From NCBI GenBank assembly GCA_026770585.1, contig MU647141.1, forward strand, positions 114,240 to 125,301: 11,062 nucleotides of DNA. The letters run 5' to 3'. The stretch is from Baffinella frigidus (lineage: Eukaryota; Cryptophyceae; Cryptomonadales; Baffinellaceae). Position 1 is the first letter of the stretch. Each line of letters starts with the position of its first letter. Of the stretch, positions 1 through 6,250 are shown one piece after another. Both the position numbers and the translations under genes were made by a program. Below the pieces are notes generated by a model, which was not told the DNA's origin, made no database searches, and saw only the letters and a program-made list of their open reading frames with translations.

Positions 1-98
1 TAGGGTGTAGGGTGTAGGGTGTAGGGTGTAGGGTGTAGGGTGTAGGGTGTAGGGTGTAGGGTGTAGGGTGTAGGGTGTAGGGTGTAGGGTGTAGGGTG
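1..98 (+). repeat. Telomere-variant tandem array (TAGGGTG)14
   Basis: Fourteen uninterrupted, identical copies of TAGGGTG start at base 1. The unit differs by one base from the plant-type telomere heptamer TAGGGTT. The G-rich strand is the + strand. No copy carries a substitution, which suggests recent expansion or correction. The array is cut by the window edge, so its true length is unknown. Confidence 0.97.
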
Positions 99-274
99 AA
101 GAGTTTGGGGTTTACTACCTGGAGTCACTCTGTGGCTCTAGGGTGTAGAGTTCGGGTTTTACTCCACGTGGTTCCGCGAATCCTGCCCCAGAGAGGCCGT
201 AGGACCACCCTAGGGCCACGCCCCCCTCTCTGCTACAGGTCATCTGGTTCGGTGTGCTAAATGTTGCTGAGGCC

Positions 275-303
275 CACCTGGAGTCACAGAGTGACTCCAG
301 GTG
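275..303. repeat. 13-bp perfect inverted repeat (hairpin)
   Basis: CACCTGGAGTCAC and its exact reverse complement are separated by three bases (AGA). The same ACCTGGAGTCAC arm occurs once more near 119-130 without its partner, so the motif is reused locally. No run of T follows that would suggest a bacterial-style terminator. Confidence 0.85.
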
Positions 304-311
304 CTCCTGCA

Positions 312-396
312 TCAGGTTTAGGGGTTGCTGGTTACGGTTTAGGGTTGCGGGGTTGCGGGGTGAGGGGTTAGGGTTTGTGGGTTGAGGGTGTAGAAC
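312..396 (+). repeat. Degenerate telomere-like repeats, G-strand
   Basis: Units such as GGTTTAGGG, GGGTTGCGG, GGGGTTAGGG and GGGTTTGTGG follow each other, all variants of TTTAGGG. The G-rich strand is the + strand, as in the array at base 1. Confidence 0.7.
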
Positions 397-592
397 ATGC
401 GTCTCCAGGAGCTCCTCCATCAGGTGATGAGCCTCACCCCATCCCAGTTGACAGACGGGCTTCAACGTGTGAGTCGTGTTCGTGGACATGCAGCGTGGAA
501 ATTTCTCGACCCACCCGATATTGTAGCACATTTTGAAAAATAAACCCTCGCCCACAATGTTTTAAATAAACCGTAACTCTCTGGTGCAGGAC

Positions 593-653
593 TCGCGGCA
601 CCACGTGGAAGGAGCGGGAGATGGTTTGCCAGAACCAGGGATGCCTGCCAGGT
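593..653 (+). repeat. 61-bp direct repeat, copy 1
   Basis: Begins TCGCGGCACCACGTGGAAGG and ends GCCTGCCAGGT. A second copy of equal length lies at 794-854 with only a few substitutions. The two are 201 bp apart. Open frames that cross them are shadows. Confidence 0.9.
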
Positions 654-754
654 GACCACCACCAACCTGAAGCGGCTCAAAACGTCTTTTCCAAAGTCGG
701 ATTTCCCCCAGGTGATACACTTGAAAGTGTATCAGCCATCTATTCACCCCCTGT

Positions 755-796
755 AGGAAAGTCCTAGGTCCCTAGGGATGTCCTACCGTAGGGTCG
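755..796. repeat. Remnant of hairpin-element core
   Basis: GTCCTAGGTCCCTAGGGATG followed by TCCTACCGTAGGGTC matches the centre of the complete elements at 2964-3085 and 2017-2138, but the TACAGGGGTACC ends are missing. Confidence 0.6.
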
Positions 797-854
797 CGGC
801 ACCACGTGGAAGGGGCGGGGGATGGTCTGCCAGAACCGGGGATGCCTGCCAGGT
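794..854 (+). repeat. 61-bp direct repeat, copy 2
   Basis: Near-identical to 593-653. It begins directly after a remnant of the hairpin element (about 755-796, with GTCCTAGG and CCTACCGTAGGGTC), so the duplication and the element may share a history. Confidence 0.9.
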
Positions 855-1058
855 CAACGTCGATACAGGGAATCAACTTTCGCGTTGGAAGACAACTTAA
901 GAGCGCGGCCCACCGAGACAAAAGTCGAGAGTGAACGTCCCAAAGCAAAAGTGGAACCTCTGTTAACTTAAGAAGTAACAGTGGAGAACATTTCGCAGAC
1001 CCAACCACACAACCTGCAGCATGACGTGGAACAGCCCCGCCGGCAGGCTCGTGAACGC

Positions 1059-1078
1059 CCGCGTGACCGGTCACGCGG
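1059..1078. repeat. 20-bp perfect palindrome
   Basis: CCGCGTGACCGGTCACGCGG reads the same on both strands. It could bind a dimeric protein or form a cruciform; nothing around it decides which. Confidence 0.85.
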
Positions 1079-1300
1079 ACGCCGAAGCCAGACGGTCGGT
1101 CGTGACTGCCTTGTCATGTTCCGCCTATGGCTCGCGGAGGGTCTTCTGTGGCGCTTAGTGATGGCCGCTCTCGAGCGGGAGGGGAACAACTTGAAGGGTT
1201 TGAAAGATTTCGCAGACCCAACCACACAACCTGCAGCAGTGGAGGGTCTTCTGTGCCGCTTTAGTTTCGCAACCGTCGAGCTCTGGACGCTTCGCTGGGC

Positions 1301-1411
1301 CCTGAAGCGGCTCAAATCGCCTCTACGCTCCAAAAAAGTCTAAAAAAGGGGTACGAAATCAAAAAAGGGGGTGAGGTACGAGCTCGTAGAGGCGATTTGA
1401 TCCGCTTCAGG
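1301..1411. repeat. 27-bp inverted repeat with 57-bp loop
   Basis: The arms (left begins CCTGAAGCGG, right ends CCGCTTCAGG) pair with one mismatch. The loop contains three A6-G runs. The left-arm start CCTGAAGCGGCTCAAA also appears alone near 668. Confidence 0.88.
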
Positions 1412-1558
1412 TCCAAAAACAGGTTTCAGGGCTGGACGCTTCCGTAACGAGCTTAGTGATGGCCGCTCTGCAGGGGGGGGGGGACAACTTGAGGGGTTTT
1501 AAAGATTTTTCACTTCACTCATGTCCAAATTCTGGTCACGGATTTTTAAAGTGTTCCG

Positions 1559-1674
1559 TACAACCTCGATCCTCAGACACCGCCTCCCCCCTAGGAGCCT
1601 ACAGTAGGACCATGCCTAGGGCCCTGTGGTGGTCCTAGGGGGGTGGGCGTTTTTATGAGCGAGGTGCCCCTGTA
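1559..1674 (-). mobile_element. Hairpin (MITE-like) element, copy a
   Basis: The right end TTATGAGCGAGGTGCCCCTGTA is intact apart from single changes. The left end starts TACAACCTCG, lacking five bases of the usual TACAGGGGTACCTCG. The core is reversed relative to the copies at 2017 and 2964, so this copy lies on the opposite strand. It has no coding capacity; the short open frame crossing it is a repeat translation. Confidence 0.8.
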
Positions 1675-1717
1675 GCCTCGGTGGGGGTGAGGCAGCGCGA
1701 CATCTATCAGTGGACCG

Positions 1718-1760
1718 CCTCTCTCTCTCTCTCTCCCTCCCTCCCTCCCTCCCTCTCTCT

Positions 1761-1797
<37 letters not shown>
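1718..1797 (+). repeat. (CT)n / (CTCC)n simple repeat
   Basis: An almost pure pyrimidine run of CT and CCCT units on the + strand. The Ser-Leu-rich open frame across it is an artefact. Confidence 0.95.
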
Positions 1798-1800
<3 letters not shown>

Positions 1801-1859
1801 CAGCGGTCCAGAGAGGGGATCCCCTTTCGCCTTGGCAGCGAAAAAATAGCTGACCGGGA

Positions 1860-1915
1860 CCCTAAACCCTAAACCCTAAACCCTAAACCCTAAACCCTAA
1901 ACCCTAAACCCTAAA
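1860..1915 (-). repeat. Telomere repeat (CCCTAAA)8
   Basis: Eight perfect CCCTAAA units, the exact plant-type telomere heptamer, followed to about 1935 by degenerate C/A units. The G-rich strand is the minus strand, opposite to the arrays at both window ends. Confidence 0.95.
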
Positions 1916-2016
1916 CCCCAACCCCCAAACCCTCACCAGGCAAGAGGGGCCCGCCTCGGGACTGAAAGTGATGACACTCGCATCCGAGAACGCTGGGGAG
2001 GAGCGGTGGTAGGGGG

Positions 2017-2138
2017 TACATGGGGTACCTCGCTCATAAGAAACGACCGCCCCCCTAGGACCACCACAGGGCCCTAGGCATAGTCCTACCGTAGGGTCCT
2101 AGGGGGAGGCAGTTTCTTATGAGCGAGGAACCCCTGTA
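2017..2138 (+). mobile_element. Hairpin (MITE-like) element, copy b
   Basis: The 122-bp element starts TACATGGGGTACCTCGCTCA and ends TGAGCGAGGAACCCCTGTA. Its terminal inverted repeats of about 27 bp have a few mismatches. The core carries CCTAGGACCACC, GGGCCCTAGGCAT and CCTACCGTAGGGTCCTAGG, itself nearly palindromic. There is no open frame for a transposase, so any movement would need proteins made elsewhere. Confidence 0.88.
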
Positions 2139-2185
2139 AGACTTTGCTGTCTGGTTAGCAGTAAACAACCCACTTAGCAGGCACC

Positions 2186-2209
2186 CTTCGGGAATCTGTG
2201 CATACAGGG
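2186..2209 (+). repeat. 24-bp direct repeat, copy 1
   Basis: CTTCGGGAATCTGTGCATAC followed by AGGG is repeated exactly at 2311-2334, where it runs into the hairpin element beginning at 2328. Here it runs instead into telomere-like sequence (TTGAGGGCG). A diverged third copy precedes the element at 5737. Confidence 0.9.
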
Positions 2210-2266
2210 TTGAGGGCGTGGGGTGCAGGGTGAAGGGGTTAGGGTTTAGGGTGAATGGTGAGGGGA
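2206..2266 (+). repeat. Degenerate telomere-like repeats, G-strand
   Basis: Units such as CAGGGTTGAGGG, GTGGGGTGCAGGG, GGGGTTAGGG and TTTAGGGTGAATGG; short and degenerate. Confidence 0.65.
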
Positions 2267-2327
2267 ACAAGGTGCCGTGTTGTCCCCCCCGCGCCTCTAC
2301 TTTAGGGTGCCTTCGGGAATCTGTGCA

Positions 2328-2448
2328 TACAGGGGTACCTCGATTACAAGAAAACGCCTCCCCGTAGGACCCTACAGTAGGCCTATGCCTAGGGCCCTAT
2401 GGTCGTCCTAGGGGGGGGACGTTTTCTTGTAATCGAGGTACCCCTGTA
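2328..2448 (-). mobile_element. Hairpin (MITE-like) element, copy c, variant arms
   Basis: The 121-bp element has perfect 29-bp terminal inverted repeats. The arms read CTCGATTACAAG where other copies read CTCGCTCATAAG, and all three changes are matched in the opposite arm. The core is in the same orientation as copy a and reversed relative to copies b and d. It is preceded by the 24-bp repeat at 2311-2334, which overlaps its first bases. Confidence 0.9.
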
Positions 2449-2963
2449 GTTGATGCTCACCCGGGAAACACGAGTTGATCCACCTCGGAGAGCTTGAGGT
2501 TTGTGCGCCTCGGGACTGGAAGCCATGGCGCTCGGCTGGTAGCCACTCAGCAGGGACCGGGGGAAAACACGCAGGAAGTCAGCAAATTCCCCCCGGAAAT
2601 TCGGGGGGAAAGGGCAACGGTGTGTTGTAGGTGGGGGGTAAGACTTTGTTTAATGAATCGCAGTCAACAACGATAGCCGTTTGTTTACTGATAGTAGTAA
2701 ACAACGATAGCTGTACTGTGCCGAACACGACAGTGTCTGGCGCCCAGGCGTGTAAAGTCACTCGAACTACTCCTAGGGGGGATTTATCCCCAGACAGTGG
2801 CCGTAACGTAGGGTCGGGGGAGACGGTGGTAGAGAAAATTATGTAAATTTAACGATGTCAGTACAAAACGTCGACGTATGATGTTTTGGGGTTATTTCGG
2901 CGTCCAGGAGCAGCGTCGCAGTGTTGTCTCGAATACTCCAACTCGCACACCATGCGGGGGGCG
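2449..2963. other. Gene-free spacer between hairpin elements
   Basis: No gene is supported; the open frames on both strands are about 60-70 codons and featureless. The spacer holds the two small stem-loops, a CAACGATAGC direct repeat at 2667-2676 and 2702-2711, and a TAAGACTTTG motif shared with about 2137-2146 just after element b. Confidence 0.55.
2587..2610. repeat. Small stem-loop, 9-bp arms
   Basis: TTCCCCCCG and CGGGGGGAA are exact inverse copies with a 6-base loop. A second one lies at 2681-2704 (TTGTTTACT / AGTAAACAA, 6-base loop). Both sit in a gene-free stretch. Confidence 0.7.
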
Positions 2964-3085
2964 TACAGGGGTACCTCGCTCATAAGAAACCGCCCCCCCC
3001 CCATAGGACCCCCCTAAGACCCTAGGCATGTCCTACCGTAGGGTCCTAGGGGGGCGCGGTTTCTTATGAGCGAGGTACCCCTGTA
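2964..3085 (+). mobile_element. Hairpin (MITE-like) element, copy d, most intact
   Basis: The 122-bp element has perfect 30-bp terminal inverted repeats starting TACAGGGGTACCTCGCTCAT. Inside the arms a C-run and a G-run flank the core with CCTAGG and CCTACCGTAGGG motifs, so almost the whole element can fold on itself. A short GTAC lies at each outer junction, but it is palindromic and part of the end, so a target duplication cannot be defined. It is the best reference copy in the window. Confidence 0.92.
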
Positions 3086-3103
3086 CACAAAGTGTACAGG
3101 GTG

Positions 3104-3264
3104 TACAGGGGTACCTCGCTCATGTGAGGCGGGCCCGTCCAGGACCCGGTCCTTACAGCTCATAAGAAACGCACCCCCCCCTAGGACCACCATAGGGCCC
3201 TAGGCATGGGCCTACTGTAGGGTCCTAGGGGAAGGCGGTTTCGTATGAGCGAGGTACCTCTGTA
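3104..3264 (+). mobile_element. Hairpin element copy e with a 40-bp internal insertion
   Basis: The same ends and core as copy d, but 161 bp long. The left arm is interrupted: GCTCAT at 3118-3123 recurs at 3158-3163. Removing one 40-bp period gives the standard 121 bp. The inserted segment contains GAGGCGGGCCCGTCC, also found near 5294 and 5314 and, reversed, near 1947. The right arm is intact apart from single changes. Confidence 0.88.
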
Positions 3265-3284
3265 CTCGAAATTACGAACACACA

Positions 3285-3379
3285 GCGTCGTAGGTTCCTA
3301 CAGTAGGGTTATCTAGGAGCATAGGACCACCCACCCTCGGGGCGGTGCGTGTCCTTCTCGAGTACATGTAACCCCTGTA
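3285..3379 (-). repeat. Decayed hairpin-element copy f
   Basis: TTCCTACAGTAGGG, CTAGGAGCATAGGACCACCC and the end TAACCCCTGTA are recognisable, but the left end and much of the right arm are lost. Confidence 0.6.
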
Positions 3380-3769
3380 GAGAGTGCAAGACCTCCCGTG
3401 AGGTCCTGCTAGAACCTAGCCTCCGTGGGGGGGGAAGCATGGCGGAGTGTTGGTAGCGATAAAGATTTCTGCTCCGGTTGAGGTGGGGGGCGGAAGGGAT
3501 TGTTCGGGGCTGCCTGCATGAGCGCTGTCAACTACAGTGGTGTCTTGAGTGCACTGTACAAGCACCCGCCCCCCCCCTGGGGGCCTTGCTTTCGAGAAAC
3601 GCCAGCAGGAGGAGTGAGGGGCCTTGCCCCAGGATTCATGACAGAGTTTATTTCGCCCTCGTCAGTTCAATAGCGTCATCGCTGTCTTACCTAAAGTACA
3701 CCTGTGTTCCCAATATCACTACTCCTACAGCGTGATCGAGCCTGCAACGACGGCTGTTCGCTGCGGCCT
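3380..3769. other. Gene-free stretch downstream of the ankyrin gene
   Basis: No gene is supported. The plus-strand frame at 3478-3735 has no recognisable features. The part next to 3769 is the expected 3' flank of the ankyrin gene; no AATAAA-type signal in the minus orientation stands out. Confidence 0.5.
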
Positions 3770-4774
3770 TCACACTTGATCCAGGACCATGCGCACCACC
3801 CCAACCTCAAGCTCCTGCACCCGCGACCCCGCCCCCAGCCGCTCCTGCTGCCCCATGGCAAACGCCTCACACTTGGCCCTGCGCGCTGCCTCTGCCTTGA
3901 GCATCGCCGCGACCTGGGGGTGTGATCCCTCGGTCGCAACGACTTCCGGCGTTTTCCCGTCGGTTGAAATCGACAGCAGGTCCGCGCCATTGTCGAGCAG
4001 CAGCGACGCCGCCGCGACGCGACCCTGATTCGCGGCGAAATGGAGAGGCGTCCGTCCGTCGTGGTCCTCGGCTGAAACGTCCGCACCCTTGGTAAGCAGG
4101 AGAAGCACAACCGCCTCGCGATCCCCACTCGCGGCGAAGTGGATTGCCGCCACTCCATCTTCGTCCCGGGCCGAGACCTCCGCGCCGTGCGCAACGAGCA
4201 GACGCACGACGTCCACGTGTCCTGCGAATGCCGCGGTGTGGAGCGGCGTCCCGCCATCGTTGCCCTTGGCCATGACATCTGCGCCCTTTTGAATCAGGAG
4301 AAGCGAGACCTCGTGTTGCCCCTTGGATGCAGCGACATGCAAGGGCGTCGTTTCGTCGGTGTCCTTGGCGGACACCTCCGCCCCCTTGTCAATTAAGAGG
4401 AGTGAGAGCCCCATGTTTCCGTGAAATGCCGCGTAATGGAGAGGTGATCTTCCATCGGTGTCCTGGGAGGAGGCGTCCGCCCCATTGTCAAGAAGCAGAA
4501 GCGCCACGTCCTCGCGACCCTGAAGTGAGGCGCAATGCAGCGGCGTGAACTCGTAGCTGTCCTTGGCTGACACCATCGCCCCGTGCTGAAGAAGCAGCTG
4601 CATGGTCGGCACGTGGCCCTTAAATGCCGCTGCCCCAAGCGGCGACGATCCCCTCGGGCCTCCTGGCTCCTCGATGTCTGCGCCTGTCGCGAGCAGCTGC
4701 TGCGCCACCTCCGTCTGCCCGAGCGACGATGCGATCCAAAGCGCGGGGGCTAGCACAGCCGTCGCTGCCGCCAT
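3770..4774 (-). CDS. Ankyrin-repeat protein, 334 residues
   Basis: A protein built almost wholly of ankyrin repeats, a fold that mediates protein-protein binding; no enzymatic domain, membrane segment or clear signal peptide is visible. Seven full 33-residue repeats occupy about residues 40-270. Six carry a recognisable TPLH-type motif (TPLH, SPLH or AAIH at 77, 110, 143, 176, 209 and 242) at an exact 33-residue period; the first (40-72) reads SPLG. A partial repeat at about 10-39 (ALWIASSLG, then GADIE) and a degenerate cap at about 271-300 complete the stack. The tail is Ala/Glu-rich and ends MVLDQV. The start at 4774 is the first ATG in a frame open back to a stop at 4970-4972; because the first repeat is incomplete, an upstream exon is possible. 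Binding partner and location are unknown. The gene is intact and intron-free as read. Confidence 0.9.
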   Translation of the reverse strand: MAAATAVLAPALWIASSLGQTEVAQQLLATGADIEEPGGPRGSSPLGAAAFKGHVPTMQLLLQHGAMVSAKDSYEFTPLHCASLQGREDVALLLLDNGADASSQDTDGRSPLHYAAFHGNMGLSLLLIDKGAEVSAKDTDETTPLHVAASKGQHEVSLLLIQKGADVMAKGNDGGTPLHTAAFAGHVDVVRLLVAHGAEVSARDEDGVAAIHFAASGDREAVVLLLLTKGADVSAEDHDGRTPLHFAANQGRVAAASLLLDNGADLLSISTDGKTPEVVATEGSHPQVAAMLKAEAARRAKCEAFAMGQQERLGAGSRVQELEVGVVRMVLDQV

Positions 4775-4802
4775 GCGTCGGAGAGCGGGTGGCGTGGGTG
4801 CG

Positions 4803-4922
4803 GTCCCACGTAGGTGATGGCAGGACCCCCGTAGGTGACGGCCCCCGTAGGCGATGGCCCCCGTAGGTGCTGGCCCCCACGTGATGGCCCCGTAGACGAT
4901 GGCCCCCTTCGATAACGGCCCC
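4803..4922. repeat. Minisatellite of about 17-bp units upstream of the ankyrin start
   Basis: About seven imperfect units of the type CCCCCGTAGGTGATGGC lie end to end, ending about 30 bp before the ankyrin start codon on the minus strand. This is where its 5' untranslated region or promoter would be. Units vary from about 13 to 18 bp. Confidence 0.8.
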
Positions 4923-4979
4923 GTCTCGACAGTCGAGAAGCAAGAGGAACCCTCAGATCTCGGGACCCTTCAGAGGGGT

Positions 4980-5030
4980 CCCGTCCAACAAGATCCAACG
5001 TTCCAAGGGTCACGTCCAACAAGATTGCTT
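4980..5030 (+). repeat. Imperfect 33-bp tandem repeat
   Basis: GTCCAACAAGAT occurs at about 4983 and 5016, each followed by similar sequence (CCAAGGGT / TCAAGGGA). It lies directly before the TCTCGA-rich repeat at 5034. Just upstream, GGGACCC (4962-4968) and GGGTCCC (4976-4982) form a small stem. Confidence 0.65.
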
Positions 5031-5033
5031 CGT

Positions 5034-5222
5034 GTCAAGGGAGTCACGACGTTTTATTCAGGACGTGAAGAGAAAAAACACCTCTTCTCAGAGTCTTCTG
5101 ACGTGTTTGTGCACAAACACGTCTTCTGAGTAGTGTTGCGTCTCGAAGCGTTTTGTCTCGAGTCTCGAGCCTCGTTTCTCGAGAAATAACTTCTCGAGTC
5201 TCGAACCTCACTTCTCGAGAAA
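5034..5222 (+). repeat. Dispersed TCTCGA-rich repeat, copy A
   Basis: Starts with about 45 bp (GTCAAGGGAGTCACGACG and on to GAAGAGAAAAAA) that match copy B at 5812-6006 on the other strand with one mismatch. A 24-bp perfect palindrome lies at 5100-5123, then the shared AGTAGTGTTGCGTCTCGAAG (5129-5148), then a tail of TTCTCGAG / TCTCGAAC units. It has no protein-coding features. It is probably an interspersed repeat or non-autonomous mobile element. Confidence 0.8.
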
Positions 5223-5293
5223 TGGATTCCAGAGAAGAGAGAGAGAGAGAAAACGACAAGGTACGTCTGCATGTGCACTGCAACACCAGTCCT

Positions 5294-5327
5294 GAGGCGG
5301 GCCCGTCAGTCCCGAGGCGGGCCCGTC
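5294..5327 (+). repeat. Two copies of a GC-rich 14-mer, 20 bp apart
   Basis: GAGGCGGGCCCGTC at 5294-5307 and 5314-5327. The second belongs to CAGTCCCGAGGCGGGCCC (5307-5324), which occurs exactly on the other strand at 1947-1964; a related segment is the insert in the hairpin element at 3104. Confidence 0.8.
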
Positions 5328-5517
5328 CGGAAAAAAAAGTGACTTTTGAACTTTCGACAAAAAGTGCAGTCGATGGGGTTGCAGGGTGCGGTTGATGGCA
5401 TGTTCAGTGATGAGGAGGAGGAGGTTTAATGAGTGAATGATTTAATGTAAACAAACGTGTGGATCTTCATCTTGCGTGGTGCTTGCGTGGACCTGCTTCT
5501 TTTTGATGCCGTACATG
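5328..5517. other. Unique spacer, nothing recognised
   Basis: No gene, repeat or RNA is recognised in this stretch apart from a short GAGGAGGAG run near 5413 and an imperfect CTTGCGTGG duplication near 5472-5490. Confidence 0.45.
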
Positions 5518-5701
5518 TACAGAGGTACCTCGCTCATAAGAGAGGTACTGGGTTACCTCGATCATAAGAAAGGTACCGGTACTGGGTGACCTCGCTCATA
5601 AGAAAGCGCCTCCTGCTAGGACACCACAGTAGGTCTATGTCTACTAGGACCCTACGGTGGTCCTAGGGGGGGGGGGTTCTTAGAAGAGAGGTACCCATGT
5701 A
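5518..5701 (-). mobile_element. Hairpin element copy g with triplicated left arm
   Basis: Core and right end (AGGTACCCATGTA) are recognisable but diverged. The left-arm motif ACCTCGCTCATAAG appears three times, at 5527-5540, 5555-5568 (with GATCAT) and 5589-5602, at steps of 28 and 34 bp. The core has the orientation of copies a and c. Confidence 0.78.
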
Positions 5702-5736
5702 GAGAGAGAGAATGAATCTCGCTAGGATCTGTGCCA

Positions 5737-5791
5737 TACAGGGGTACCTCGCTCATAAGAAAGCCCCCCCCTAGGACCACCATAGGGCCCT
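5737..5791 (+). repeat. Hairpin element copy h, left half only
   Basis: TACAGGGGTACCTCGCTCAT through the C-run to CTAGGACCACCATAGGGCCC, then the match stops abruptly. The missing half is replaced by sequence leading into the TCTCGA-rich repeat. It is preceded by GGATCTGTGCCATACAGGGG, like the flank of copy c. Confidence 0.82.
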
Positions 5792-5811
5792 TGCCGTACG
5801 GGGAGAGGCAT

Positions 5812-6006
5812 TTCTCGAAACTTCTCGTTTCTCGAACAATTTCTCGAGATCTCGAGATTTCTCGAGTCTCGAACCTCGCTTCTCGAGGTCGCATATCCAC
5901 TTCTCGAGTCTCGAAGAATTCTTCGAGACGCAACACTACTTCTGAGACTCTTCTGATGGTTTTTTTTCTCTTCACGTCCTGAACAAAACGTCGTGACTCC
6001 CTTGAC
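5812..6006 (-). repeat. Dispersed TCTCGA-rich repeat, copy B (inverted)
   Basis: Reverse-strand copy of 5034-5222 with the same first 45 bp and the same 20-mer (5921-5940). Its own perfect 22-bp palindrome at 5908-5929 has a different sequence from the palindrome of copy A. The TCTCGA-rich part faces copy A, so the two form a large inverted repeat about 600 bp apart. Confidence 0.8.
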
Positions 6007-6250
6007 TCGCGAGGTGACGTGGAAAAAAGAATCCCGTCCCACGGGGAGACGTCGAGCCCGTCAATGCGAGGTGCTCTGCCATGGGAGCATGATCCCGAGA
6101 TGGCGCCGTGGTTGGGTGGGACGTGTGCACAAGTGGGGCTCCGCCCTGGCCGCACGGGCCCTGCCGCCCAGATCCTAGCCAGGGCCTCTGCCCTTGCTGC
6201 GGCCTCATCCGTAGATGCTCCTTGGTTGAGCCGATCTGTGCTTTTGGCAG
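6007..6250. other. Spacer without supported gene
   Basis: GC-rich sequence with overlapping open frames on both strands, none with a recognisable domain. An Ala-rich plus-strand frame across 6130-6290 is the least unlikely, but it is unsupported. Confidence 0.4.

Larger units (their letters stand above)
99..592. other. Gene-free stretch with small repeats
   Basis: No convincing gene is present. A minus-strand open frame covers 115-555, but it runs through repeats and shows no recognisable domain. The stretch contains a hairpin at 275-303, a further copy of its arm (ACCTGGAGTCAC) near 119-130, and G-strand telomere-like heptamers at about 312-396. A 21-bp direct repeat with two mismatches lies at 296-316 and 404-424. 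Confidence 0.6.
960..1510. repeat. Composite of nested direct and inverted short repeats
   Basis: No gene is supported. A 32-bp exact direct repeat (TTTCGCAGACCCAACCACAC core) lies at 990-1021 and 1207-1238. A second direct repeat of about 57 bp (from GCTTAGTGATGGCCGCTCT to AAAGATTT) lies at 1153-1210 and 1451-1507. A third (GGAGGGTCTTCTGTG) lies near 1136 and 1241. A 27-bp inverted repeat lies at 1301-1327 and 1385-1411. The 120-codon open frame here is built from these repeats. Confidence 0.8.

Noticed and set aside
115-555. 146-codon minus-strand frame at the left end
   Set aside because: It spans telomere-like units and a 21-bp direct repeat (giving HLMEELLETH and a near copy) and has no domain.
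2055-2270. Short frames containing RGTSLIR or MPRALWWS
   Set aside because: The same peptide fragments recur wherever the hairpin element occurs, on either strand; they are the element translated, with stops and shifts between copies.
3691-4638. Other long frames over the ankyrin gene, both strands
   Set aside because: Shadows of a GC-rich real gene; only the frame 3770-4774 shows regular 33-residue repeats.
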